This document shows, one piece after another, positions 16,037 to 25,092 of a DNA stretch of 64,000 bases. Location of the stretch: contig JAHRBI010000002.1 of assembly GCA_019084025.1 (NCBI GenBank), positions 1 to 64,000 on the forward strand, read 5' to 3'. This DNA comes from Burkholderiaceae bacterium DAT-1 (GTDB lineage: Bacteria; Pseudomonadota; Gammaproteobacteria; Burkholderiales; Chitinimonadaceae). Numbering within the stretch: the stretch's first letter is position 1; each line of letters starts with the position of its first letter. The translations under genes and the position numbers were made by a program. Under the pieces are notes generated by a model. It was not told the DNA's origin. It was given only the letters and a program-made list of their open reading frames with translations, and made no database searches.

Positions 16037-17827
16037 ATGAAATCTTCCACCTTTCACCCTGTTCGTGGTCATGGAGACAATCGCCTTTCAATCCGGCTGA
16101 TTGTCGATACGCTTGTATCAGAGGGGCATATCGATCAGGAAACCGCAGAAGCTTTTCTCATTCCTGCACGTACGTCGGCGCACGGCAAAACGCATCCCTT
16201 TGTGTCCATTGCCGGGCAGAACTGGATGAGCAGGCAGCAACCAGATCTCAAACTGGATATGGACTGGCTGGGCAAATGGCTTGCGCACCATGCGGGGCTG
16301 GAGTGGATGCATATTGATCCACTCAAGATTGACGTGGCATCGGTGGCGGGCGTCGTCAGTCACGCCTACGCATCCCGTTACTCGATTTTGCCCGTGGCGG
16401 TGGATGGTCGATCGGTCACAATTGCCACGGCGGAACCCTTCTTTCGCGATTGGGAAGAGGAGCTGGCCAAGATTCTGGGGAGACAGATCAAACGGGTGAT
16501 TGCCAGCCCGGAAGAAATTGCCCGATATCTCCCCGAGTTTTACAACCTGTCCCGCTTTGTAAAAAAGGCGGTATCACAGGCACATCCCGGCCAGCAGACA
16601 GTTAATTTTGAACAGCTGGTTCAACTAGGACGTACTGGCAATGTCGATGCCAACGATCATCATATCGTTGCGCTAGTCGACTGGTTGTTCTCTTACGCCT
16701 TTGCGCAGCGTGCATCCGATATTCATCTGGAGCCACGCCGTGATTCCGGACATGTCCGATTGCGCATTGATGGCGTGCTGCATTCGGTGTATCAGGTACC
16801 TCCGCCGGTGATGACGGCCATCGTGTCGCGTATCAAGGTGCTGGGGCGAATGGATCTGGCTGAAAAGCGCCGCCCGCAGGATGGCCGGCTGAAAACCAAA
16901 TCACCGGAAGGTCGGGAAATCGAGCTGCGCCTTTCAACGATGCCAATCGCCTTTGGTGAAAAGCTGGTGATGCGGATTTTTGATCCGGACATTCTGGTGC
17001 GCGACTTTGCCGCACTGGGATTCGGACCGGATGACGAAAAGCGCTGGAGTCACTGGGTCGCGCAGCCGCACGGCATTGTATTGGTGACGGGGCCCACTGG
17101 TTCGGGTAAAACAACGACGCTTTATTCGACGCTGAAACAATTGGCCACCGAATCGGTCAATGTCTGTACGGTTGAAGATCCGATTGAAATGGTTGAGCCA
17201 AGCTTCAACCAGATGCAGGTGCAGCCTCAAATTGATCTGACTTTTGCGGAGGGTGTGCGGACGCTGTTACGGCAGGATCCCGACATCATCATGGTGGGTG
17301 AAATCCGGGATCGAGAAACGGCCGACATGGCGATTCAGGCGGCGCTAACCGGGCATCTGGTGTTATCTACTCTGCATACCAATGATGCGACCTCGGCGAT
17401 TACGCGTCTGCTAGAACTGGGTGTGCCGCCTTATCTGGTGAGTGCAACACTCGTGGGTATCATGGCGCAGCGGCTGGTGCGGACGTTGTGTCCGAGCTGT
17501 AAACAGCCCCAGCCAATCCCGGAAGATGAGTGGCGCGGATTGTTGAGTCCCTGGAAGGCACCCACGCCCAAAACGGTTTATCATCCGGCCGGCTGCCAGG
17601 AATGCAGGCAGACGGGGTTCAAGGGACGTGTTGGCTTATATGAAATGCTGACCATCTCTAGAGAACTGCGTCGGCAGATCAGTGACGCAGCATCGCCACC
17701 CGCATTGTTTGAGCAAGCCGTCAAAGATGGCTTGAAACCATTGCGTCTGGCGGGGGCACAGAAAATTGCAGCGGGATTAACCACGCTGGAAGAAGTGATG
17801 CGCGTTGTGCCATCCGATGATTTTTGA
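16037..17827 (+). CDS. GspE/PilB-type secretion ATPase (first copy)
   Basis: The 596-residue type II secretion/type IV pilus assembly ATPase has an N-terminal T2SSE_N domain, Walker A GPTGSGKTTTLYS, the Asp box, Walker B QDPDIIMVGEIRDRETADMA, the His box STLHTNDATSAITRLLE and a four-cysteine zinc module (CPSC ... CQEC). All catalytic motifs are intact. It is about 2.4 kb upstream of the main T2SS operon, which has its own GspE at 20235. The two differ clearly in the N-terminal half, so they are ancient paralogues. Confidence 0.9.
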   Translation: MKSSTFHPVRGHGDNRLSIRLIVDTLVSEGHIDQETAEAFLIPARTSAHGKTHPFVSIAGQNWMSRQQPDLKLDMDWLGKWLAHHAGLEWMHIDPLKIDVASVAGVVSHAYASRYSILPVAVDGRSVTIATAEPFFRDWEEELAKILGRQIKRVIASPEEIARYLPEFYNLSRFVKKAVSQAHPGQQTVNFEQLVQLGRTGNVDANDHHIVALVDWLFSYAFAQRASDIHLEPRRDSGHVRLRIDGVLHSVYQVPPPVMTAIVSRIKVLGRMDLAEKRRPQDGRLKTKSPEGREIELRLSTMPIAFGEKLVMRIFDPDILVRDFAALGFGPDDEKRWSHWVAQPHGIVLVTGPTGSGKTTTLYSTLKQLATESVNVCTVEDPIEMVEPSFNQMQVQPQIDLTFAEGVRTLLRQDPDIIMVGEIRDRETADMAIQAALTGHLVLSTLHTNDATSAITRLLELGVPPYLVSATLVGIMAQRLVRTLCPSCKQPQPIPEDEWRGLLSPWKAPTPKTVYHPAGCQECRQTGFKGRVGLYEMLTISRELRRQISDAASPPALFEQAVKDGLKPLRLAGAQKIAAGLTTLEEVMRVVPSDDF

Positions 17828-17866
17828 TGCGGGCTGCTTGCCCGTGTATTTGAGAGTAAACAGAAC

Positions 17867-18793
17867 ATGAAGTATGTGCATCGCGCCCTGCTGGTGGGCG
17901 CACTGGCAATCATGGCAGGCTGCGCAAGTCAGCAAGCGCCTGTCCAGCCTGCCACGACATTACCCGCTGCTGCGAGCGTGCCACAGCCGCCCGTGAAGCT
18001 GCTGCCCAAGCCTAAACTCGGGCTGGCGCTCGGAGGGGGCGCCGCAAAGGGGTTTGCGCATATTGGCGTAATCAAAGCGCTGGAGGCGCAGGGCTATCAG
18101 ATTGAGGCGGTTAGCGGAACCAGCGCAGGATCTGTGGTGGGCGCACTGTATGCCAGTGGCCTCAACGGCTTTCAGTTGCAAGAAAAGGCATTTGGCCTCG
18201 ATGAGACCCAGATCCGCGATCTGACCATTGGCGGGGGCGGCCTGGTTAAAGGCGAGAAACTGCAGGACTTCGTCAATCAGATGATTGGCAGCAAGCCGAT
18301 CGAAAAGCTGAATAAACCCTTCGCAGCAGTCGCCACCGACCTGGACTCCGGTAATCGGATTGTGTTCCGGCAAGGCAATACAGGGCAGGCCGTGCGCGCA
18401 TCCAGCAGTATTCCAGGTGTATTCCAGCCTGTCGTGATATCTGGTCGACGTTATGTGGATGGTGGCGTGGTTAGTCCGGTTCCTGTCGATGCTGCCAGAG
18501 AAATGGGTGCGGATATCGTCATTGCGGTAGATATTTCAGCAAAGGCAAAGCACGGTGCGCCGGCACAAGGTATTGCTGGTATTGCCAATCAGGCGGTCAC
18601 CATCATGGGGCAGAAGCTGGGTGAGCTGGAGCTGGCTCGCGCAGATGTTGTGATCCAGCCGCGTGTGGGCAAAATCGGGGCGGCAGATTTTGATCTGCGC
18701 AATGTGGCAATTTTGGAGGGCGAAAAAGCCACACAAGCCGCATTACCGCAAATTCGTGAGAAAATTGAGCGCTGGGTGGCTACCCATCGCTAA
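17867..18793 (+). CDS. Patatin-like phospholipase, lipoprotein (RssA-like)
   Basis: A lipoprotein signal peptide (IMAGC, lipidated C about 19) is followed by a patatin domain. The oxyanion-hole loop is LGGGAAKGFAHIG, the nucleophile motif is GTSAGS (GxSxG) and the catalytic aspartate is in VDGGV. All catalytic elements are present, so lipid acyl-hydrolase activity in the periplasm or outer membrane is likely. It starts 40 nt after the ATPase gene. A link with secretion or outer-membrane lipid turnover is inference only. Confidence 0.9.
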   Translation: MKYVHRALLVGALAIMAGCASQQAPVQPATTLPAAASVPQPPVKLLPKPKLGLALGGGAAKGFAHIGVIKALEAQGYQIEAVSGTSAGSVVGALYASGLNGFQLQEKAFGLDETQIRDLTIGGGGLVKGEKLQDFVNQMIGSKPIEKLNKPFAAVATDLDSGNRIVFRQGNTGQAVRASSSIPGVFQPVVISGRRYVDGGVVSPVPVDAAREMGADIVIAVDISAKAKHGAPAQGIAGIANQAVTIMGQKLGELELARADVVIQPRVGKIGAADFDLRNVAILEGEKATQAALPQIREKIERWVATHR

Positions 18794-18805
18794 GCAGGAT
18801 GCAAG

Positions 18806-19351
18806 ATGACTGAAAAGAAAGATGCAGTATTACGTGCCATAGATCGCATGGAAGGCTTCCTGTTCTGGAGCCGCTGGATGCAGGCACCGCTCTATATTGG
18901 CCTCGTTGTGGCGCAGGGCGTGTATGTATATAAATTCATGCGCGAGCTCACCCATCTGGTGATGGCTGCTACCACCATGACCGAATCGGAAATCATGCTC
19001 ATTGTGCTGGGCCTGATCGATGTGGTGATGATTGCTAACCTGCTGGTGATGGTGGTGATTGGTGGATACGAAACCTTTGTGTCCCGCATTAACGCCGTTG
19101 AAGAACACGAAGACCGTCCCGAATGGCTGGCGCACGTCGATGCAGGGGTGCTGAAAACCAAGCTGTCACTGGCCTTAATCAGTATCTCATCCGTGCATTT
19201 GTTGAAAGTGTTCATCAGCGTAGGTGATCCAGCCTTCAATGGCAGCTACGAAGGTGTCATGTGGCAGGTGATTATCCACTTCACCTTCCTGGTTTCTGCA
19301 GTGGTGATGGCATGGACAGATAAGCTGATTGCGGCGAAGGCGGGGCATTGA
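18806..19351 (+). CDS. TIGR00645/YqhA family membrane protein
   Basis: The 181-residue protein has three or four membrane helices and conserved family strings such as LFWSRWMQAPLYIGLV and NAVEEHEDRPEWLAHVDAG. It matches the YqhA-like UPF0114 family, whose function is not known. AGGA is present before the ATG, and it lies 12 nt after the patatin gene, so cotranscription is likely. Confidence 0.85.
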   Translation: MTEKKDAVLRAIDRMEGFLFWSRWMQAPLYIGLVVAQGVYVYKFMRELTHLVMAATTMTESEIMLIVLGLIDVVMIANLLVMVVIGGYETFVSRINAVEEHEDRPEWLAHVDAGVLKTKLSLALISISSVHLLKVFISVGDPAFNGSYEGVMWQVIIHFTFLVSAVVMAWTDKLIAAKAGH

Positions 19352-19389
19352 GGGATATGGCAGCTTGCACGGGCGGAAAACAGGACAAG

Positions 19390-19872
19390 ATGTTGAAACA
19401 TGATTTGAATTCGCAATCCGAAACCAGCATTCGTCGCCGCTTTTTGAAAGCGACGATATTGTCTGTGGCGGGAGCGATTGCAAGCAAAATGCCGGGTTTT
19501 ACCGTTTTGGCTGCAGAGTGGCCTTCAAGTCTTTTTAAAACCCAGAATACAGATGAAGCGCTAAATCGGGTTGCTGGTGCTGTTGAGTATGGCCGAAGAA
19601 TCTTACTAGATGTACCTGATATTACCGATACGCCAGAGCGCGTTCCTGTGCGCGTCATGAGCGAGGTGCCCTCGACGGAATCAATTACCATCGTTGTGGA
19701 CAGAAATGCATTCCCAGTTGCAGCGCAGTTTCTCCTGACGCCCGAAATCGACCCGGATATAAGTGTAGATATCAAAATTCCAGGTACAACAAAGGTTCAT
19801 GCTTTGGTGAAAGCGGGCGGGAAATTCTATAAGGTCACCCGGGAAATCAAACTGGCTAAACCCATTAAATAG
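19390..19872 (+). CDS. soxY: SoxY-like protein without the carrier cysteine
   Basis: The 160-residue protein has a Tat signal (RRRFLKAT then a hydrophobic stretch) and the SoxY Ig-like domain (ITIVVDRNAFPVAAQFLL). True SoxY ends in GGCGG, whose cysteine carries sulfur intermediates in thiosulfate oxidation. This protein ends in EIKLAKPIK and contains no cysteine at all, so it cannot act as the classical carrier. soxZ follows 13 nt later, but no soxA, B, C, D or X is in the window. I chose ATG 19390 (AGGA 4 nt upstream); ATG 19357 is an alternative. The pair sits just before the T2SS operon. Confidence 0.78.
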   Translation: MLKHDLNSQSETSIRRRFLKATILSVAGAIASKMPGFTVLAAEWPSSLFKTQNTDEALNRVAGAVEYGRRILLDVPDITDTPERVPVRVMSEVPSTESITIVVDRNAFPVAAQFLLTPEIDPDISVDIKIPGTTKVHALVKAGGKFYKVTREIKLAKPIK

Positions 19873-19885
19873 ACGAGTTAGATCT

Positions 19886-20194
19886 ATGTCTTCGATCATG
19901 ATCACCAGAAAAGGTGAAATGCTGGAAATCTCCGTCAAAATTGTACATGCGACGGAGGATGGGCAGCGGCGCGATAGCAAGTCGGGCAAGTTTGTGCCCG
20001 AAAACTTTGTACAGCAAATTGTACTGAAGGTAGACGATCGGCCTGTGGCCGACTTTAATCTCGGAGCGAATTTGCCTGATCATCCGCGAGTTTCTGTCAA
20101 AATGCGCAATGTGGTGAAGGGAAATGTACTCGTTGCAGAATGGCTGGATTCATCGGGTAAAAAGGGTCGTGTAGAACGTAAGGTTGATGTATAG
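19886..20194 (+). CDS. soxZ: SoxZ-like protein
   Basis: The 102-residue protein matches SoxZ, the partner of SoxY in the periplasmic SoxYZ heterodimer: EISVKIVHATEDGQRRDSKSGKFVPENFVQQ, then VDDRPVADFNLGANLPDHPRVSVKM. Like other SoxZ it has no signal peptide and would be exported with its Tat-carrying SoxY partner. Because that SoxY lacks its cysteine, the pair probably has a structural or binding role. It ends 40 nt before gspE. Confidence 0.85.
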   Translation: MSSIMITRKGEMLEISVKIVHATEDGQRRDSKSGKFVPENFVQQIVLKVDDRPVADFNLGANLPDHPRVSVKMRNVVKGNVLVAEWLDSSGKKGRVERKVDV

Positions 20195-20234
20195 CCCCTC
20201 GTGAGGCTATCTAGGGTATCTGGCAGGAAAAAAT

Positions 20235-21947
20235 ATGACGTTAAACATGCCGCTTTCCACACAGTTGTTGGGTGCATTATTGCTTGAGCGAGGCCTCGTC
20301 ACAGAGAATGATCTGGAGCGTGCCATTGCGGCTCAGCCAACCTTGAAAGCCAGGCTGGGAGCAGTGCTGGTCAGGTTGGGGGCAATTTCGGAAGACAATC
20401 TTTTGCCCGTACTTGCGGATCAGACAGGATTGATGCTGGCTGACGAGCATGAATTACCTGTCAGTGGCTCGGAAATTGCCATTCTTGCCATCGAACACAA
20501 GATTGCACAGTCATGGTTGAGTGAATTCGGGGTGCTATTGTGGCGTCGTCGTGATGGCGGTTTGGGTGTAGGCAGTCGGCACCCTCTGGATGTGTACGTG
20601 CAAGAGGTGATAGAGCGCGCACTCAACCAAAAAAGCTACCAATGGTTTTTTGTGCGAACCCGCGATATTTCGCGCCTTATTTCCGACATGACCGCCGGAG
20701 ATTCGCATTCCGCCAGTAATGATGAAGCACATCTCAAAGAACTAGCCGAAGAAGCGCCTGTCATTGAACTGGTCAACAATATCTTCGCCATGGCAACTGA
20801 TGAAGGTGCATCGGATATTCACGTTGAACCGAATGAAGGAGATTTTGAGGTTCGCTATCGAATTGATGGTGTATTGCAAAGTCGCGGGCGATTCCCAAAG
20901 GAACGAACCGATGCGGTAACGTCAAGAATCAAGTTGATTTCTGGGCTGGATATTGCGGAACGTAGATTGCCTCAGGATGGACGGATTTCGCTGCGAACCT
21001 CAGGTATGGATATGGATGTTCGTGTCTCGGTGATTCCCGGTGTATACGGGGAGTCGATTGTGATGCGTTTACTTCCCAAGGAGCGAAAAGATTTCAGTCT
21101 GAAGCGGCTTGGAATGGAACGCGATCACCTCGAAGCATTTGAGCGATACATCAAAGAGCCTCACGGGATTGTTCTTGTAACTGGCCCGACAGGTTCCGGT
21201 AAATCCACGACACTTTATACGGCACTGGCTGCAGCCAATGACAGATCACACAAGATCATTACCGTTGAGGATCCTGTCGAATTCAAGATGCATGGCATTA
21301 CCCAGATTCAGACACACGCCGAAATCGGCTATGACTTTTCACGAGCATTACGGGCGATTTTGCGCCATGACCCGGACATCATCATGATCGGTGAGATCCG
21401 TGATCTTGAAACAGCCGAAATTGCCGTGCAATCAGCTCTGACGGGGCACATGGTGTTTTCAACACTGCATACCAATGATGCGGTGTCTGCATTTACGCGA
21501 CTGATGGATATGGGCGTTGAACCCTTTCTGGTTGCCTCATCCGTACGGGCAGTCCAGGCCCAGCGTTTGGTCAGGCGCATTTGTCAGCATTGCGCAGAAC
21601 CTGTCGTCATTCCGGATTCAATCCTGGCTCGATATCAATCCCTTGAGCAAGTTGTGGTTGATGTATCGATAGATGCACCACGTTTTCTCAAGGCGCACGG
21701 TTGCGCGGAGTGCAATCACACCGGCTATAAGGGACGACTGGGTATTTACGAGTTTGTTGAAGTGACACCAAGGCTTCAGGAGGCAATCATGCTCAGACAG
21801 TCTTCTGGCGAAGTGCTGTCAATTGCGCGTGCAGAGGGAAATCGCAGCCTGTTTGATGATGGGCTACTTAAAGCTAGTCGCGGGTTAACTTCACTGGACG
21901 AGGTATTGCGCGTCACTGGACTTGAAACGCTCGGTGAAGAGGCATGA
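20235..21947 (+). CDS. gspE: Type II secretion ATPase GspE
   Basis: The 570-residue hexameric ATPase powers pseudopilus growth on the cytoplasmic side of the inner membrane. It has a T2SSE_N domain (LGALLLERGLVTENDLERAI), Walker A GPTGSGKSTTLYT, Walker B HDPDIIMIGEIRDLETAEIA, the His box STLHTNDAVSAFTRLMD, and zinc-binding CQHC ... CAEC. The ribosome-binding site AGGAAAA fixes the start. It heads the operon E-F-G-H-I-J-K-L-M-N-D and overlaps gspF by 4 nt. Confidence 0.95.
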   Translation: MTLNMPLSTQLLGALLLERGLVTENDLERAIAAQPTLKARLGAVLVRLGAISEDNLLPVLADQTGLMLADEHELPVSGSEIAILAIEHKIAQSWLSEFGVLLWRRRDGGLGVGSRHPLDVYVQEVIERALNQKSYQWFFVRTRDISRLISDMTAGDSHSASNDEAHLKELAEEAPVIELVNNIFAMATDEGASDIHVEPNEGDFEVRYRIDGVLQSRGRFPKERTDAVTSRIKLISGLDIAERRLPQDGRISLRTSGMDMDVRVSVIPGVYGESIVMRLLPKERKDFSLKRLGMERDHLEAFERYIKEPHGIVLVTGPTGSGKSTTLYTALAAANDRSHKIITVEDPVEFKMHGITQIQTHAEIGYDFSRALRAILRHDPDIIMIGEIRDLETAEIAVQSALTGHMVFSTLHTNDAVSAFTRLMDMGVEPFLVASSVRAVQAQRLVRRICQHCAEPVVIPDSILARYQSLEQVVVDVSIDAPRFLKAHGCAECNHTGYKGRLGIYEFVEVTPRLQEAIMLRQSSGEVLSIARAEGNRSLFDDGLLKASRGLTSLDEVLRVTGLETLGEEA

Positions 21948-23149
21948 AATTTCGTTACCAAGCCATGACGGCGTCGGCGGACCTTGTCAAAGGTGAGCTC
22001 AATGCAAATTCAAGTGCTGATGTATTCAAGTTTCTAGAACAGCAGCATCTCACTCCGCTCGAGATCTCAAAGGCCGTTGTAAAACAGTCTGTCTGGAAGC
22101 GTTTGCAGGCGGGGCGAGTGCCCAAAGTATCCGAGCGCATTACAGCTCTCAAACAATTGGCCACGCTACTTTCTGCTGGCGTATCCATGCTGGAATCGAT
22201 TGAGTCTCTGTGTGAGGCAAATGAAGGAACAGCGTTTCAGGATTTTTTCCTACGGATTCGTGATGCACTCAGGGCGGGTGAGCCGCTGTCGCTTGCTTTG
22301 CCCAAGGGCAAGCTCCCATTCCCCGAATACGTCAACAATCTGATTCGGGCGGGTGAGATGACCGGTACAGTCTCCGAAGCACTAAGTTCTGCAGTGGCAA
22401 ATATGGAGCGCACCGAAAGGCTTCGGCAGGAAACTATCAGTGCCCTTATATATCCGAGTATTCTGGTGACATTTGGATTTGGCGCAACATTTTTCATTTT
22501 CACCTATGTGGTTCCCAAATTTAGCGGCTTGCTCAAGTCTGCGAAGGGAGGACTGCCTGCCATTTCGGTATGGGTGCTACAGGCTGGTGCATTTACTAAG
22601 GCACACCAGCCTGAATTGCTTCTGGGCTTGGCTGCGCTATTAGGCTTAACTGGCGCGCTGCTTGCACTGAAACAGGTACGTGCAGCACTGTTCAATCAGA
22701 TGGCCACATTGCCGCTTCTGGGGGCATGGATTCATGAGGCTCAGATTGCCAACTGGTCTGGCATGATGAGTCTGCTTCTAGGTAATCGAGTTTCGATTGT
22801 TCAGGCGCTGGAATTGGCTGTGGGCGCTGTGACGTTACCCTCCATGAAATCTAAGTTTGAACTGGTTACCAAAGATATACGTGCAGGCAAGAAGGTCGCA
22901 GAGTCGCTAAAAATGCACAATGCAATTGATGCAATCGGTGTCAACCTGATTGCAGTTGGGGAAAAATCCGGTCGACTGCCCAGTGTTCTGGGGTCTTTGT
23001 CTGAGATGTACCTCGAAAAAGTACGGGAAAGAATGAAGCGAATGGTTTCACTGATTGAACCGATCGCGATTTTGTTGGTTGGGGGAGCAATCGGGCTTGT
23101 GCTGGTAGCGGTCATGATGGCCATTACAAGTATGTCCGATTTCGTTTAA
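21944..23149 (+). CDS. gspF: Type II secretion inner-membrane platform protein GspF
   Basis: The 401-residue protein has two repeated T2SSF domains and three membrane helices. The first repeat holds LATLLSAGVSMLESIESLCE and the second MMSLLLGNRVSIVQALELAV. A C-terminal helix (IAILLVGGAIGLVLVAVMMA) ends the protein. GspF couples the ATPase to pseudopilin assembly. The start codon overlaps the gspE stop. Confidence 0.95.
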   Translation: MKFRYQAMTASADLVKGELNANSSADVFKFLEQQHLTPLEISKAVVKQSVWKRLQAGRVPKVSERITALKQLATLLSAGVSMLESIESLCEANEGTAFQDFFLRIRDALRAGEPLSLALPKGKLPFPEYVNNLIRAGEMTGTVSEALSSAVANMERTERLRQETISALIYPSILVTFGFGATFFIFTYVVPKFSGLLKSAKGGLPAISVWVLQAGAFTKAHQPELLLGLAALLGLTGALLALKQVRAALFNQMATLPLLGAWIHEAQIANWSGMMSLLLGNRVSIVQALELAVGAVTLPSMKSKFELVTKDIRAGKKVAESLKMHNAIDAIGVNLIAVGEKSGRLPSVLGSLSEMYLEKVRERMKRMVSLIEPIAILLVGGAIGLVLVAVMMAITSMSDFV

Positions 23150-23177
23150 ATGTTGAAAAGCAAGGATTGCTGAGCAA

Positions 23178-23636
23178 ATGAAACATCAAGGTTCGCAGCG
23201 CACAAGGTATGCGGCAGCAAAGGGATTTACACTGCTGGAAGTGTTAGTGGTGCTGACCATTATTGGTTTGATTGTCGGTCTGGTTGGGTCGCGTGTCATT
23301 GGCAAGGGAGATGATGCAAAAGTCAAAACTGCTCAGACACAAGTGAGGTTGCTCCAAGGTGCACTGGATGCGTTTCAATTGGATATGAATCGCTACCCTA
23401 CCACGGAAGAAGGCTTATCTGTGTTAGTGACCCCCCCGAAAGATGGTGACAAACAACGATGGAAAGGTCCCTATATCAATAATGCCCAGGTGCCTATGGA
23501 TCCATGGGAACATGCGTATCAGTACTCCGTGCCTGGCGCGAAAGGTATGCCGTTTGCGCTCTATTCCTTCGGTGCGGATGGTCAAAAGGGTGGTGAAGGC
23601 AACAATGCAGACGTTGGCATTCTTCCGCCGGGCTAA
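23178..23636 (+). CDS. gspG: Major pseudopilin GspG
   Basis: The 152-residue protein has a short basic prepilin leader cleaved after AAKG, then FTLLEVLVVLTIIGLIVGLV with the essential Glu5. The globular domain carries the GspG signatures MNRYPTTEEGLSVLV and WGPYI-like WKGPYINN. It is the main subunit of the pseudopilus. The prepilin peptidase (GspO/PilD) that must cleave it is not in this window. Confidence 0.95.
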   Translation: MKHQGSQRTRYAAAKGFTLLEVLVVLTIIGLIVGLVGSRVIGKGDDAKVKTAQTQVRLLQGALDAFQLDMNRYPTTEEGLSVLVTPPKDGDKQRWKGPYINNAQVPMDPWEHAYQYSVPGAKGMPFALYSFGADGQKGGEGNNADVGILPPG

Positions 23637-24048
23637 TTGGCCCCGTTCGGTTCGTTATTCTGGCTTCACTCTGATCGAAGTACTGGTTGTACTTCTGATC
23701 ATGGGGATGATGGCGGGAGTAGTTGCGCCTGCGATTAATCGAATGCTAGATGGTGCAAACGCGAGGCTTGAATTGCAGCAGATTATACAAGCCTGCAAAA
23801 GAATGCCCTATCGGGTTCAGCAATCAGCTCAGTATGTTGATTGGAATGTGTCCGCTTTGACCCTTGCCTATGTAGATGGCTCGCCGCTGATTGACTTGCC
23901 TGAGGGATGGCAGTTGCTTGATGCAAAGGGAAAAGGCGTGAGTCCGTCAGGGTTCTGTATGGGGGGAGACTTGAAGTTGAAACGCAGTGATGGGGAAATC
24001 ATGACCATTCGCATATTGAAAGGCGCATGTGAGCCAAAGTTGGTCTGA
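23605..24048 (+). CDS. gspH: Minor pseudopilin GspH
   Basis: A type II secretion pseudopilin whose leader ends in YSG before FTLIEVLVVLLIMGMMAGVV. The C-terminal domain resembles GspH. The likely start is ATG 23605, which overlaps the end of gspG by 32 nt; a TTG at 23614 would also give a leader of plausible length. At 147 residues it is a little short for the family. It overlaps gspI by 20 nt. Confidence 0.82.
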   Translation: MQTLAFFRRANWPRSVRYSGFTLIEVLVVLLIMGMMAGVVAPAINRMLDGANARLELQQIIQACKRMPYRVQQSAQYVDWNVSALTLAYVDGSPLIDLPEGWQLLDAKGKGVSPSGFCMGGDLKLKRSDGEIMTIRILKGACEPKLV

Positions 24049-24463
24049 TTTCAGTCAGCGTGGAATGACTTTACTTGAGGTGCTGGTAGCGATGTTGCTT
24101 ATATCGCTGCTGGGAGGGGCATTGCTTGAGTGGTCGAGCAATAGTTTGTCGATTGTTTCCCGAGTGTCAAAAGCACTTGATCGTCAAATACTTCAGGAAA
24201 ATGGGTTGCAGTTTGCCAAAGGCATTAATCCCGCAGAGCAGCCATCAGGGCGGGATGTCGTCGGCAATGTTGAATTTACGTGGGAGAGCCAGGCCATTAC
24301 CCCGCTGGTTCAGCAATCCCGTCATATAGACAAGAAAGTTGTCTATTTGGTTGCTTTATACAAGCTTAATGTAACTGTTCACGACCGGAATAATGGACTA
24401 CAAGAGCAAATAGATATCAAACAGTTCGGATTTAAGAAGTTTCGTGAGGTCAACATCCTTTGA
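24029..24463 (+). CDS. gspI: Minor pseudopilin GspI
   Basis: The 144-residue protein starts at GTG. The leader ends in QRG before MTLLEVLVAMLLISLLGGALL, with Met as the first mature residue, as often in GspI. GspI nucleates the I-J-K tip complex of the pseudopilus. Overlaps with both neighbours suggest translational coupling. Confidence 0.85.
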   Translation: MSQSWSDFSQRGMTLLEVLVAMLLISLLGGALLEWSSNSLSIVSRVSKALDRQILQENGLQFAKGINPAEQPSGRDVVGNVEFTWESQAITPLVQQSRHIDKKVVYLVALYKLNVTVHDRNNGLQEQIDIKQFGFKKFREVNIL

Positions 24464-25092
24464 CTTCATCATACACAATGCATAGCAATGCCTCTGTACC
24501 CCGGCGGCAATGTGCTTTTACGCTCATGGAAATACTAGTCGTGCTTGTGCTCGTTGGTCTGATCATGAGCATTCTGTATCCAATCTTGGGGCAGTTGAAT
24601 CTGTCCGCTGAAAAAGTCGAGCAGAATATATCGCAGCGGCTAGCGCGTGAAACAAAGTGGGGATGGATTCAGACTGCTCTTGGCGGGATGGTGCCGATTG
24701 CATATCAGCCCAAAGAGCCAATGTTCATTGGGCAACCGAGCACCATGATGGGTATGACGGTTGGCAATCCGTTTGATGCAAATGAGGGGCCGGTACCTAT
24801 CAAAATTGTGCTTCAGGGAAATGGAGGCGGTGGAACGCAACTTATCATGGACGTCGGAAAACAGAAGAATATGATGGTCATGGCATTTTCGGGGGCTGCC
24901 CGTTTTGTATTTATGGATGAAGTGCATCAATCCCGCGATACTTGGGTGCCGGGATTGGGGGCGCAAGAACTTGCGGTGCTACCTACGTATATTGGTGTGG
25001 AGTACAAAGACGGAGCAAGCTCCGCCATCCGATTAGTCAAGGTAATGGGTGTGCTTGATCCAGAGAAATCTGCCAAGCCCATGTTCAGATGA
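24460..25092 (+). CDS. gspJ: Minor pseudopilin GspJ
   Basis: A pseudopilin of up to 210 residues, with TTG 24460 or ATG 24478 as start. The mature N-terminus is FTLMEILVVLVLVGLIMSIL, with Glu5 present. The residue before the cleavage site is alanine (RRQCA) instead of the near-invariant glycine, which lowers processing by PilD-type peptidases in other systems. Its size and position match GspJ of the tip complex. Confidence 0.83.
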   Translation: MTSSYTMHSNASVPRRQCAFTLMEILVVLVLVGLIMSILYPILGQLNLSAEKVEQNISQRLARETKWGWIQTALGGMVPIAYQPKEPMFIGQPSTMMGMTVGNPFDANEGPVPIKIVLQGNGGGGTQLIMDVGKQKNMMVMAFSGAARFVFMDEVHQSRDTWVPGLGAQELAVLPTYIGVEYKDGASSAIRLVKVMGVLDPEKSAKPMFR

